A DNA stretch of 64,000 nucleotides from Castanea sativa (taxonomy: Eukaryota > Streptophyta > Magnoliopsida > Fagales > Fagaceae), in the NCBI RefSeq assembly GCF_040712315.1, contig NC_134013.1:35003001-35067000 (forward strand), read 5' to 3'. This document shows, piece after piece, positions 47,329 to 58,498 of this stretch. Position 1 is the first letter of the stretch; each line of letters begins with the position of its first letter. The notes below the pieces were generated by a model, which was given only the letters and a program-made list of their open reading frames with translations, ran no database searches and was not told where the DNA came from. Position numbers and translations under genes: made by a program.

Positions 47329-47339
47329 TATATATATAT
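47329..47339 (+). promoter_or_regulatory. TATA box for the antisense ORF of Gypsy B
   Basis: A TATATATATAT run lies about 270 bp upstream of ATG 47607, followed by a TC-rich leader. A possible 5' UTR intron runs from the donor after AATCAA near 47500 to TTGTAG near 47598. Confidence 0.45.
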
Positions 47340-47606
47340 CTCCCTTCCTCCCCTAATTTCTCCTATTTTCATTATTGCTGATTGTAAGAGTGAACTCGTC
47401 ACTTTGATTTTTCTTGCACCCGTCAACTTGTTGATTTTGTCATCTTTGCTGTCATTTGTTTACTAAGACTGTCATCCCTCAAGGAGCCGTCCACTAATCA
47501 AGTAAGCCCTTTTTACCTTTGTTTTCATTATTCTAGTTAGCCATTAATCTTAGAGAGACCGTCAACTTAGGTTCTTAGAATACCTTCGTCGCTTGTAGGT
47601 AAATAG

Positions 47607-49767
47607 ATGTCCATAGAAGCAACGAGTGAGCAGTCGTCAATCCGTGATGGAGCGGGCTATAACGAAGTTTTCCCATCAGGTCACAAGCTCGAGGAGGGCT
47701 TTTTAGGGTCGTCAAAGAGGGATCCATTCGCCCATTCTCCTGACGACGAAGTGGAGAGTCAAGTTGGAGAAGAGGGTGAGGAAGTAAAGGGTGACGATGG
47801 TGATGGTGAAGGAGGAGAGGTTAGAGTGATCGTGAGTGAAGATGACGGAGGCGAGGGTAGTGGCGATGAAGGAGTTAAGGAAGCTCTAGGAGCCATGGTG
47901 ATGGTCACACTTGTCCCTTTATTCTCCCCAAAATCTAGACAGTGAATGACTTTTATCAAACAATGATGACCAAAATATTTAATGGCTTGAGGGACCGCTT
48001 CCAAATTCCTGATAATATTCCAATCCGTTTACTTAGGAAGTATGAGAAATGCTACTCTGTTAAGACCGTGGACGTCGGCATGTATCTTGCCATGTTCTTG
48101 GCTGGATTGGGGCTTCCTTTGACAGCACTACACTATCAATTGACCACCTACCTTGGTTTGTCCATCAGCCAAATTGCCCCAAACGCTTAGAGGATATTTA
48201 TAGGGGCTGAAGTCATCTGGGGTCGTCTTAGTGGAAGAAACCGTTAGTTAACCTTGGACGAGTTCTTTTGGTGCTACAAACCACAACGCATTTCCTCATC
48301 CAAGGGTATATATCATTTTACAGTGAGGTAGAAGACACTTAGGCTTGTGTCAAATATGCTCGACTAGAATAGAAATTGGAAAAGTAGATACTTTTTTGTT
48401 CAAGGGACGGATAGGGTGTGCCGTTGGGACGAGTGGATGACGATGCCTCATGGTTTTGATAATACCTAGGGCATTGTCAAAGATTCAAGTTTAGTACCGT
48501 TTGCATCTTTTAATGTCATCTACTTGGTATCTAGCTAATGCTGATTCATGGTTTAATGTAGTTGACTATCTTTTATTGTGTAGCCAGCGTCCACCCTCAC
48601 ATTACAGGCGAGTAGGAAGCTTTCATTCGTCGAGTTTTGCAGATCCCTCTTAATGAACGCAGGTGTCGGGACATAATAACCCTTGACACTTTACACACTT
48701 TCTATGGTGGTCCCGAGCTGACGCCTATAGCTTGCAGATTGGACGATTACTCTCGTATATTACCTATTTCTTTCATCCCGTCATCTTTATCGGCGTCTGC
48801 CTTCCTAACATTGGTTTCTTGTCCTTCGTAGAAATGGAGGCAGCGAGACAAAGGGCCTTAGTGAGGGCAGTTGCTGCGAACAAGAAGAAGAAGGAGAAGG
48901 ACAAAGCTTCATCGTCTGCTCTCAAGGACATTACCAAAGGGGTTCCCAAAAGGAAGAGCGAAGGGAAAGATGACCATCCTCTTAAGAAAGGGATAGGCAT
49001 TTCCATTGGTGACGTGAAGTAGAAGAAGCCATTGCCTCCTAGGCCCACTCATGGAGCTAGCAAAGGTCTGATGACGAGAACTAGCCCCTTTGGTGAGGGA
49101 ACCCGTCATCTTTTCACACACAAAGGCTACGCCGTCGAAATGGTTGAATCAATCATTAAGGAGACGGACGTGGAACCGTGTGCTGATCAAGAGACGGAGG
49201 AGTTGGGGGCGTCAAGCCTTTTTGACTTTCTTACCCCTTTGCTTTATTTGTTGGCTGACAGTTATAATTCCTTTTTAGGCCTTGGTTCGCATGAAAGCCC
49301 TGCAAGATAGATGCGTGGCTAAGGAAGGGATTATTACTCATCTTGGGAAGCGTAATGAAACGCTAACTAACGAACAAGATTAATACAAGGACGCCCTTTA
49401 CACTCTCAACAAGAAGGTGACGGAGCTACAAGAGAAGCTAAAGGAAGAGACCTATCAACAGGAAAAAGAGCAAGAGGCTAAAGCGGTCATGCAGAAGGAG
49501 TTGACGGCTCTAGTGGAACAGGTGGACACGGTAACGGAATTCAAGGCTTCCCAGCCTTTTATTGATGCCTGCATCGTCTATTATGGTGACGGGTTTGAGG
49601 ACTGTCTGAAACAGGTCAAGTCCGTCTACCCACATTTGGATTTATCCAAGGTCACCATGGATGACCCCCTGCCGCCCACTCCAGCTGGCGACACCATTCT
49701 TGAGAAAAGTGACGACTTCACTCAGTCAGAGCGGGATCCAAAAAATGATGGTGTCGTTTGGGCTTAG
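47607..49767 (+). pseudogene. Antisense ORF (aORF) of Gypsy B, decayed
   Basis: The start at 47607 opens a Glu/Asp/Gly-rich N-terminus (to 47945). Next comes the same conserved domain as in element A (47945-48470: VGMYLAMFLAGLGLPL, then SQIAPNA and LTLDEFFW.YKP), interrupted by several stops. A third segment (48637-48752) is spliced to a basic region (from 48832, with KKKKEKDKASS and KRKSEGK) through an intron with GT 48753 and AG 48831 that keeps the frame. The C-terminal segment (from about 49280) is a coiled coil ending in a domain with TEFKASQPFIDAC...GFEDCLKQVKS, clearly homologous to the end of the aORF in A (EEFKASKQLTDLL...GFEDFRMEAKE). Stops at about 49020, 49381 and 49765 disable it. 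Function unknown. Confidence 0.7.
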
Positions 49768-50125
49768 CCTGTTGTAAAGAACCCTGTTACTCCTTTGATC
49801 CCGTCCATTGAAGCCAAGAATGCTAAGAACCCTTCTGCCTAGGACCCTCCACCTAAAGCTGACGAGGACCCTTTGGCCAAGAATGTCTTGGGCCCTTAGT
49901 TTTTTATTTTTCATTACTTATGTATTTCATCCATTTTCTAGACGATGTTAAGGCCCTTTTTTTTTTTTGGGTTTTTTTATTGTAGACACTTTATGTTGTG
50001 GCATTTTTCTACACTTGTTGCTTTAATTGATCTTTATGTGTTTTTGACGTGTATATGTGTCTTGATTGTATGTGAATGTGTCCTTAAGGATTATGTACAT
50101 TTATTTTCGGATACTAGGACTATCC

Positions 50126-50700
50126 CGTCAGCTTGTGGACTTAGCCTCGTCAGCTTTGTGGGCTGATTAATAGGTTCATCCACTTAGTGTTCTTAGCATA
50201 AACTCGTCCACTTTGTGGACATTAAATTTGTCCACTATGTGGACTTGGCATGAAATTCGTCCACTCTGTGGACTTGGTAATAAGATCGTCCATTTTTTGG
50301 ACTCTTTCTACATTCGTCCATTTTATGGACTTGGTAATAAATTCATCAGTTTTCTGGACTCAACACCATGTGGACTTAATAATAAACTCGTCCACTTTGT
50401 GGAATTAGTAGTGAATTCGCCCACTTTGTGGACTTAGTAATAGACTCATCCACTTTGTGGACTTAACTATGGATCCGTCCACTTGTGGATAGGAGTATTA
50501 ACTTACCCTCGTGGGATGAACTCATCCATTTATGGACATAATCATGAGTCCGTCCATCTGTGGACTTAATAGCGAATTCATCCACTTTGTGGACTTTATG
50601 TTAACTCATCCCCACATGATAAGGATGTCCATTTCTGGACGTAATTACAAATCCGTCCACTCATGGACTAACTAATTCTGTCCATTCGTGGACTTGGTAG
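50126..50700. repeat. Hairpin minisatellite of Gypsy B (GTCCACTTTGTGGAC units)
   Basis: About eighteen degenerate units of 25-45 bp each contain a small palindrome of the form (C/T)GTCCA-CTTTG-TGGAC, followed by TTAGTAATA-like linkers (GTCCATTTTTTGGAC, GTCCATCTGTGGAC and so on). Stem bases often change together. It lies between the aORF and the end of pol. Confidence 0.9.
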
Positions 50701-50896
50701 GCATGTAGAATAAACATGTAGAAACAAGATAAATACGCCAATTATTTTTGAATAAACTCATCTTATTATGACAAATGCATATAGAAAAATTGTTCTTTAA
50801 AGAAAAAGACCAGTCCTATGAGCTTAAAAGTACTGTAGCAAAAATTAACTAGAATAAACTGGAGGATGAGGAGTGTCACTTTTCATGTTATTATGT

Positions 50897-53800
50897 CTAC
50901 TGGTAGTATTTTCGGAGATGCTCGGTGTTCCACGGGTGGTGCAACTTCTATCCGTCTAGTGTTTCTAAGTGATAGGTGTCTTTTCTCAGCCATGACGTGA
51001 TTCTGTAGGGCCCTTCCCAGTTTGGGCTGAGCTTTCCTTGTAAGGGGCCTCTGGTGGCACCCATTACTTTCCTCAAAACGAGGTCTCCAACTTTAAAGTC
51101 TCGGCGTTTAACTCAGGAGTTGTAGTACTTGGTCATGAGGTCCTAGTATCGTGCAAGTTTCTGTTCAGCTGTCGCCCTGACTTCGTCAACTAGGTCGAGC
51201 TGTAGACGCATGGCCTCATCGTTCCTCCCCTTATCGTGATTGTCCACCCTGTAGCTCGTGAGCCCGACCTCAGCTGGGATGACTTCCTCACTTCCGTATG
51301 CTAGTTGAAACGGCGTTTCTCCTATGGGGGTTCTAGCTGTCATCCTATACGCCCATAGTACACTGGGCACACTACTTGGCCATACACCTTTTGCCCCTAG
51401 AGCCGAGTCTTGATGATTCGAAGCAAGGATCGATTCGTGACCTCAACTTGTCCGTTGGCTTGAGGGTGGGTAAGGGAGGAGTGGTGGTTTTTAATCCCTA
51501 ACTGTGAACAAAAGCCCCTGAAGAAGTCATTGTCGAACTGGTTCCCGTTGTCTGAGACCAAGACCTTAGGGATCCCGTACCTGCAGATGATGTTCTTCCA
51601 AACGAAGCTTCGTACGTTCTTCTCTATGATGGTGGCTAGGGCTTCAGCTTCTACCCATTTGGTGAAGTAGTTTATGCCGACTGTTAGGAACTCCAACTGT
51701 CTCACTGCTATTGGGAATGGGCCTATGATATCCAGTCCCCATTGGACAAATGGCCATGGAGATGTTATTAGGGTCAGTTTTTCCGTCGACTATTTGATGA
51801 TGTTGCTAAAATTTTGACATTTGTCGCAGGCTTTGACATAAATCTGGGCGTCCTTCTGCATAGTGGGCCAATAATATCCAGCTCAGATCAATTTATGCAC
51901 CAATGACCACGACCCTGAGTGGTTGTCATAGATCCATTCGTGTACTTCTCTCATGACATAATCCGCCTCTCTGGGGCTTAGACATCTTAGGTACGGTCGG
52001 GAGAAACCCCTCATATAGAGGACGTCATTTATCAAGATGAAATGCGTTGCCTGAACCTTCAGCTTTCTAGTGACTTCCTTACCGTCAGGTAGTGTGTCGT
52101 CTTTTAGGTAGAAGGCTAAAGGGGTGGTCCAATTGCTTTCGGAACTCATTTCCTACACATAGACGACATCTATCAATGGTGAAAGCTAAATGAAGGAAAG
52201 TACCTTGTTGGGGATGACCATGTGTTCTGCTGATGTGGCCTTGGCAAGACGGTCGGCTTGCTCGTTTTCTCCCCTGGGGATTTGAACAACCTTGGCCTGT
52301 AGGTCGTCCACCCTTCTCTTTGCTTGCTCCAGGTACTTCTTCATCCTCTCGCCCTTACATTCATAATCACCGTTTACTTGGTTTGTGACGACCTAGGAGT
52401 CACAATGGATAATCATACTTGCAGCTCCTACTGCTTTGGTGAGATCTAGTCCCGCTATTAGAGCTTCATACTTCGCTTCATTGTTGGTTATAGGGAAGTT
52501 GAGATGTACCATGCATTCGATTTCGTCCCCTTCTGGAGAATGAAGTACAATGCCTACTCCACCAGCCTGTCTGTTGGACAACCCGTCAGTGTGTATACTC
52601 CATTGTGGATATTGTCCTGCCCCCTGGCTTTTTGCGTTGGTGAACTCTGCAATGAAGTCAGTGACCACCTGCCCCTTAATGGCAGTACACGAGCAGTATT
52701 GTATATCGAATTCATTTAACTCTATTACCCATAACGTCATCCGTTCGGTAGCATCAGGATTGCTCATTGCTCGTCGTAAGGGTTTGTCTATCAAGAAAAC
52801 CACCGTGTGAGCTTAGAAGTATGGCTTGAGCTTACGGCTGCTGTAACTAAAGCGAAGGCGAGCTTCTCCATTGGTGGGTATCTTTCCTCTACACCTCTGA
52901 GTGCCCGACTTGTGCAATACACGGGTCTCTGCACCCTGCCTTCTTCCCTGACCAAGGCCGCACTGACGGTAGCTGGAGATACCGCTAAGTAAAGGAACAG
53001 TTCTTCCCCAAGCTGAGAAGGACTCAACAATGGAGGGGACGAGAGGTAGGCCTTCAAGTCTTCAATTGCCTGCTGACACTTTGTTGTCCATTTAAAAGAT
53101 ATCTTCAGCGTGCGAAAGAAAGGTAGACGCTTATCCATCGTTCTTGACATGAACCTATTCATCGCGGCTACTTTGCCATTGAGGCTTTATACTTCTTTCA
53201 CGTTCTTCAAGGGTGCCACCTCTATTATGGCCCAGATCTTGTCTAGGCTGGCCTTGATACCCCTTTAGGACACCATGAATCCTAGGAACTTTCCTCCCGT
53301 CACCCCAAATGCACACTTGTTTAGGTTGAGCTTCATGTTGTAAAAGCGAAGGGTGTCAAAGGTTTCCCTAAGATCTTCCAAGTGATCATCCTCCCTTCGG
53401 CTTTTTACCAGCATGTCGTCGACGTAGACTTGAACATTTCTCCTAATCTGCTATGCGAACATCTTGTTCATAAGCCTCTGATATGTTGCACTCACATTTT
53501 TTAGGCCGAATGGCATGACTTTGTAACAAAAAAGGCCCTGGCTAGTTATGAATGAAGTCTTCTCCTGATCTGCTTCGTCTATTTGGATTTGGTTATATCT
53601 TGAAAACGCGTCCATGAAGCTTAGCAGCTGGTGTTGAGCAGTAGAGTCCACCAGGAGGTCGACCCACGGGAGGGGGCAGCTTTCTTTGGGGCATGCTTTA
53701 TTCAGGTCCGTGAAGTCCACGCACATCCTCCATTTTCTGTTGCTTTTCTTGACCATCACGACGTTCGCTAACCGGTCGAGTTAGTAAACTTCCCTAATGA

Positions 53801-53900
53801 AACCTGCCTCTTGTAACTTGCGGACTTCTTCCGCTACAGCCCGGTCTCTCTCTTGGGCAAACACCCGTTTCTTCTAACGGATGGGTGGAAAGGAAGGCGA
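50897..53900 (-). pseudogene. Gypsy B pol: RT, RNase H, second RNase H, integrase
   Basis: The RT part starts around 53760 (KWRMCVDFTDLNKACPK) and shows the catalytic Asp in SFMDAFSRYNQI and, after a TAG, YVDD near 53415-53430. Then follow the RT connection (53340-53160), RNase H (53160-52790), the extra Tat-type RNase H (52650-52390, starting IHTDGLS), the integrase zinc finger (around 51900-51790), the DDE core (51705-51397: D in VGINYF..., D in VSDNG, E in GQVEVTN) and a C-terminal end WNTEHLRKYYQ with TAG at 50897. Frameshifts lie near 52800 and 51385, and stops are scattered, so it is inactive. It is closely related to element A but not the same copy. Confidence 0.9.
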
Positions 53901-54119
53901 CATATTCAACCTATGCACCATGATCGACGGGTTAATTCCTAGCATGTCTTCGTGGCTTTAGGAAAACACGTCCCGGTTCTCTTTGAGGAAAGTTGTGAGT
54001 GCTTGACGGACCATCAGGCTAGTGAGGGTGTTGATCCTGGTTGTTCGTTCTAGTCGGGAATCGTCAAGAAGTATCTCTTGAAGTCTTTCAACAGGCTCTA
54101 CCACTGTTTGATGTTCTTC

Positions 54120-55803
54120 TATGTTCATGGCCTAGAGATGGTCATCCATTTCAATCATAGCTATATAGCACTCGCATGCAGCCACCTGATCTCCTCGCAG
54201 TTCTCCTACTCCATAGTCAGTAGGAAATTTGATCATAAAATGGTAGGTAGAGGTTACAGCCTTCCACGAATTGAGGGTAGGCCATCCTATGATAGCGTTG
54301 TAAGTGGACGAGCAATCGACCACAAGGAACGTTACATTCTTAGTGATTTGCTGGGGGTAGTCACCTATCGTTATGGTTAAAGTGACGACGCCAAGGGAGA
54401 ATACCCTTGTTCCTCCAAAACCAATGAGTGAAACGTTTGTCGAAACTAGTCACTCTCTGTCAACTCTCATTTGCTGGACTGTCGGGTAGTAGAGGATGTC
54501 GGCTGAGCTACCATTGTCAATCAAGACTCGATGTGTGTTGTAGTCCCCTACCCGGATGTTAACGACGAGTGCATCCTCATGCGGAAGGTGGAGACATCAT
54601 GCAACTTCTTCTGAGAACTCGATGATGGGATTGTCAATCTGTGCCATCTTGGGTACGAGGCCTGTTAGCTGGACGTTTTGAACCATTCTGTGGTAAGTCT
54701 TACGGACCTTTTTGGATGAACCAGAGGTCGCAACGCCCCCTACGATCATTCTTATATTTCATATGGGCTGCTTAGGACGTTCATTCTCTCGCCGGGGGAT
54801 CTGCTCTTGTGGTGGATCCGTTCATTTTTTGCTAACGAACTTCTGCAACTTTCCTTGTCTTATGAGTGCTTCTATTTGTTGCTTCAAATCGTAGCATTCG
54901 ACCATGTCGTGACCGTGGTCACGGTGGAAGCGGCAGGACTTGTCCCTAGACCTCTTATTAGGATCTCTCTTTAGCTTGCCAGGAAATGTCAGAGCTCCTT
55001 CATCTTTGATCTGCATCAAGACTTGGTCAATTGGGGCAGTCAGCGGGGTAAAACTTGTGAACTTTCCTGCGGGGAGCTTGGAACGCCTGTCCTCTCGTCA
55101 CTCTCCAGTCCTGGCTATCTTCCGCTCCCTATCCTACCGTACGTCTTCCTGTCTCTCCTTCTTCTCAGGCCTCTCTTCTCAACATGTCTTCCGCGTTTAG
55201 GTACTAAATTGCCATGTACAACACATCTGACATGGTTTTTGGGTCGTTTTTGTATAGGGAGAACAAAAACTTACCCTTTCGTAGCCCATTTGTGAAAGCG
55301 GCCATAAGTATCTTGTCGTCGACTTCATCGATCGAGAGGGCCTCTTTGTTGAAACGAGCTATGTAAGACCTCAGCATCTCGTCCTCCCATTGCTTAATGT
55401 TCATCAGCCATGCAGTGGACTTCTTATACCTGTGCCCCCCGATAAAGTGAGAGGTGAACTGGGCGCTTAACTCCTTGAAGGTACTAATAGAATTGGGTGT
55501 TAACTTGCTGAACCAAATTCTTGCGAGTCCCTTCAGCGTGGTGGGGAACACTCTACACATGATCTCGTCTAGCACACTTTAAAGGTGCATTAGGGTCTTG
55601 AAAGAATCCAAGTGATTTAAGAGGTCCTTGGATCCGTCGTAATTTTCCACCTGCGGCATACGAAACTTCGGTGGAAGGGGGAATGAAGTGGTGGACACTG
55701 TGAATGGCGAATCAATTTGATGGACCAAATCATCGAGGTCACTAGACACCCGTCCTCTAAGGGCATTCATCATAAGGTCCATCCGTTCCTTCATCATCTG
55801 CAT
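54120..55803 (-). pseudogene. Gypsy B gag and protease
   Basis: The gag part (55803-55204) has the retrotransposon gag core: YDGSKDLLNHLDSFK, FPTTLKGLARIWFSKL, FIGGHRYKK and SYIARFNKEAL. A zinc-knuckle-like CRFHRDHGHDMVEC follows in another frame (54950-54890). The aspartic protease, around 54540-54485, keeps the DNGSSADILYYP motif (D-x-G type), followed by YNAIIGWPTLN near 54300. Frameshifts separate gag from the rest (near 55100-55200). Gag would form the particle and the protease would process the polyprotein; neither is intact here. Confidence 0.85.
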
Positions 55804-56168
55804 CTCGATGACTATGTGAGATGGAATTGTATTGGTGACGGATGGCCGGCTCGTGTCACATCGTTCCGATCTACTTGGGGCATTGCTACCCTCCGACCCT
55901 TCTTGGTTCCTTCTCTCAGCGCTAGTGCTTTCTTGGTCTTCCTCGTGAGTGTTAGCGCCCCCATTCTTTTGGCGCAGCTACTCTTCCAAATCTTGGTTCT
56001 GTTTGGTGAGGCGTTCCACGGTAGTGGCTAGAGTTTGGACCTGTCTCTTGAGCACAGTCGTGCGTGGTTTGTCTCCTTAAGCGTTGTTGGTGGTCATCAT
56101 TGAGCGAGTAAGTACCATGCAACTCTTTGTCCGGGAAGCGATAGTGTGGCTTTACAAGTCGCTAAATT

Positions 56169-56187
56169 TCTCACAGACGACGCCAAC
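56169..56187 (-). other. Primer-binding site of Gypsy B
   Basis: Directly inside the 5' LTR, the minus strand reads GTTGGCGTCGTCTGTGAG. TGGCGCCGTC is complementary to the 3' end of plant tRNA-Asp, so with one change this is a plausible primer site for minus-strand synthesis. Confidence 0.6.
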
Positions 56188-56822
56188 TGATGATGTCGAA
56201 AATTGCCAGTGAACCACACGGTCCTTATGTGCTCCAAGTAGGACTTGCACAACACAAAGGAAAGAAGAAGAACCTACAAAAAGTACGGGTGTGGTATCAG
56301 CCAAAAACCCTCTAACGATCAAGTTAGAGAAATCTCTTTTTTTACAACTCTAGAGTGCTAGAGCTAGGGTAAATTATACGTACCTTGGTTCGTGAGGGTT
56401 CTGGGGTTTTTATAGTAGTGTATGGCTGACCTCCGCATCTTGGTTAAGAAGTTCTTTCCTTGTAAGAGAAAACCTCATTAATTCGCGTATCTCTCAGAAT
56501 CCTTTCCTATAGGAGTCTTCTTGATTAGGGGTAAGCATGGAGCATAAGATGTTTCCTTATACACGCATGCGTGGAGACCAAGTAAGGCCATGTCAGATTC
56601 ATCAAAGGTTTATGTGTCCCCTTTAGCTTATCCTTGTTAGCTTCCTGTGCCTAGGATGCAGTCGTCAGCTTCCTGTTTCGTCGTCCAAGATGTAGTCGTC
56701 AGCTTCGGGGTGGAGCCGTAGACTTCACACCAATATCATCTCTCATGAGTGAAGCTGACGGCTTTTTTATGACCGTCACCTTGTCACGGATGAGCATCAG
56801 TACTATAGAATTATCCTCATTA
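56188..56822 (-). mobile_element. 5' LTR of Gypsy B
   Basis: On the plus strand it runs from TGATGATGTCGAAAATTGCC to TTATCCTCATTA. The terminal C has changed to T relative to the other LTR. It is collinear with 46448-47111, except for one fewer internal unit near 56640-56705. Confidence 0.88.
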
Positions 56823-57941
56823 GCTACGACGCATTATGTGTAAGCATAATGCTTGCTAATAATATTGTAACATATGTTAGTTCTCTATTACCAGATTAGG
56901 TTGTGTTTTCAACCTCCTATCTGACATCCAGCCTAAATATCATGAAGCTGATATGGAAAATGTTAGAACTACGGTCAATTTTAGTATAAAAATTTTAGGT
57001 TCCTAAAACTCTAATAAGGAACTATGACATGGATTATAATAAAAAAAATTAATTAAAAAAAAACTATGACATGCATTGTATTGTCTACAATTTTCTTTCT
57101 TATTGGTCACATCCAGCTTGTATATAGAAAAAGGAAAACTTAGACAACTTTAATTTTAAGAAAGGCATTTATGTAATTTTGGAAATTTTTGGATAAGAAA
57201 ACATGTTCTCTTATTTCAAGAGTGTTTGTTAGTCTTACAAACATTTATGAGAATTAGTAGGAGTTCATGGGTAATTTTATTAAAAAGCATGAAACACGCC
57301 TCACTTAATTACTTAGGCATGAAGCATGAGTCACCTACTTCATAACATGAATTGCCATCTTTTCTTGTTGTTTGACTTTACCCTCACACACTAGTGTGAG
57401 GTGGTGGCCGCAAAATTTTTTTAAGATAGTTGTTAAAAAATTTAAATTATAGAAAATCTTATAAAAAGAGAACTTGAATAAAAGATTTGAAATTTAATCC
57501 TTGCCTATATCAAAAACTGATTGGTGTCTTGGTCTGATAATAAAAAATTGTCATTAGAAGTGGACGTCATAGATTGAAACTCTCTAAAAAAATTGAATAG
57601 ATCACCATCACAAAAATAAGCGAATATATGAAGTTTTATAATTTACTTTTACTAATAGAATACAAAGGCAAAAATAAATTTATAAGAAATAAAGTGAAAA
57701 CTGAAAATGCTCAAATGAGAGTCTTAAATAGTACAAAATCTAATAAAAAGGGAACTTGAATAGATCAACATCTGAAAAAAAAAAAAAGTATATATGAAGC
57801 TTTATAATTTACTTTTACTAATTAACAAAATGAAAAGGCAAAAAGGGGATGATGAGAGATAAAGTAAAAAATTGGGAATGCTAAGATGAGAGTAATAAAG
57901 TGAGAGAGACTGAAAATGATGATAGAGAAGAAAAATATAGA
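56823..57941. other. AT-rich stretch with one SINE
   Basis: No gene. It contains the SINE at 57462-57592 and a local duplication of the phrase GAAGTTTTATAATTTACTTTTAC (about 57630 and 57796, the latter with AGCTTTATAA). Confidence 0.6.
57462..57592 (+). mobile_element. tRNA-derived SINE copy
   Basis: It matches the 23810 copy through GATTTGAAATTTAATCCTTG, CCTATATCAAAAACTGATTG and CATAGATTGAAACTCTC. The 5' part is eroded. Confidence 0.6.
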
Positions 57942-58498
57942 TTTTTTTTTTTTGATAAAGAAGACATTCGTTTTATTGAAATTGAATAGCCATATCGGCT
58001 TAAAGTACTGAAAAAATAGGTGGTGGAACATCTTCCATCCACATAACATAGCCTGAAAATTGGAAGCTATTTTAGCCAAACTATGCGCAACTTTGTTGCC
58101 ATCTCTCTTTGTATGAGAGTATAGCAATTTAGAGTAAAAACCAGTAAAAAGATAAGCATCCTTTAGTAGCATCTCATGCGAAGCCAAACCTGGATTATCA
58201 TGTTGCAGTGCCTTCACCACTACCTCAGAATCACCCTCCACAATAACACTGCCAACACCCACTTTTGTCCCAAACTCAAGAGCTCGTATTGCTGCCATTG
58301 CTTCAACTTCTTCCGCCTGGTAAGCTTGTGGTAGTTGTTGGGCAAGCTCAATAATTACCATCCCACGATTATCACGGATGATAACTCTAATCCCAGATTT
58401 ACTATCCTCGGCAAAAATGGCTCCATCATAATTTATTTTGAAAGAATCCAATGGAGGTGGTTTCTAGGTGACTTGGGTCTGCCGTGTAGGAGGTATAC
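57942..58498 (-). mobile_element. LINE remnant, 3' part (RNase H and A-tail), split by a CACTA element
   Basis: On the minus strand this reads from a proline-rich linker (KPPPLDSFKINYDGAIF) through an RVT_3-type RNase H (YDGA Asp, AMAAIRALEFG, VEGDSEVVVKAL, LLYSHTKRDGNKVAHSLA). It ends in an AATAAAACG region and an A-run (T-run 57942-57953 on the plus strand). A TAG stands in the linker near 58465. The upstream part of the same LINE is found beyond the CACTA element, at 60969 onward. Confidence 0.85.

Larger units (their letters stand above)
46448..56822 (-). mobile_element. Tat-lineage Gypsy LTR retrotransposon B, complete but decayed
   Basis: Two LTRs (46448-47111 and 56188-56822) enclose, on the minus strand, a primer-binding site, gag, protease, RT, RNase H, an extra RNase H and integrase. 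Between integrase and 3' LTR lie a hairpin minisatellite and a plus-strand aORF. The LTRs differ by numerous substitutions and a repeat-unit difference, so the insertion is not young. No matching target duplication was found (ACTAT on the left, GCTAC on the right). Coding regions have frameshifts and stops. Confidence 0.9.

Noticed and set aside
50126..50700. CRISPR-like array
   Set aside because: The units vary in length and sequence, have no constant repeat with unique spacers, and lie inside a plant retrotransposon.
54078..55295. Several plus-strand ORFs opposite Gypsy B gag and protease
   Set aside because: They are reverse-strand shadows of the gag-protease frames, which carry recognisable motifs on the minus strand.
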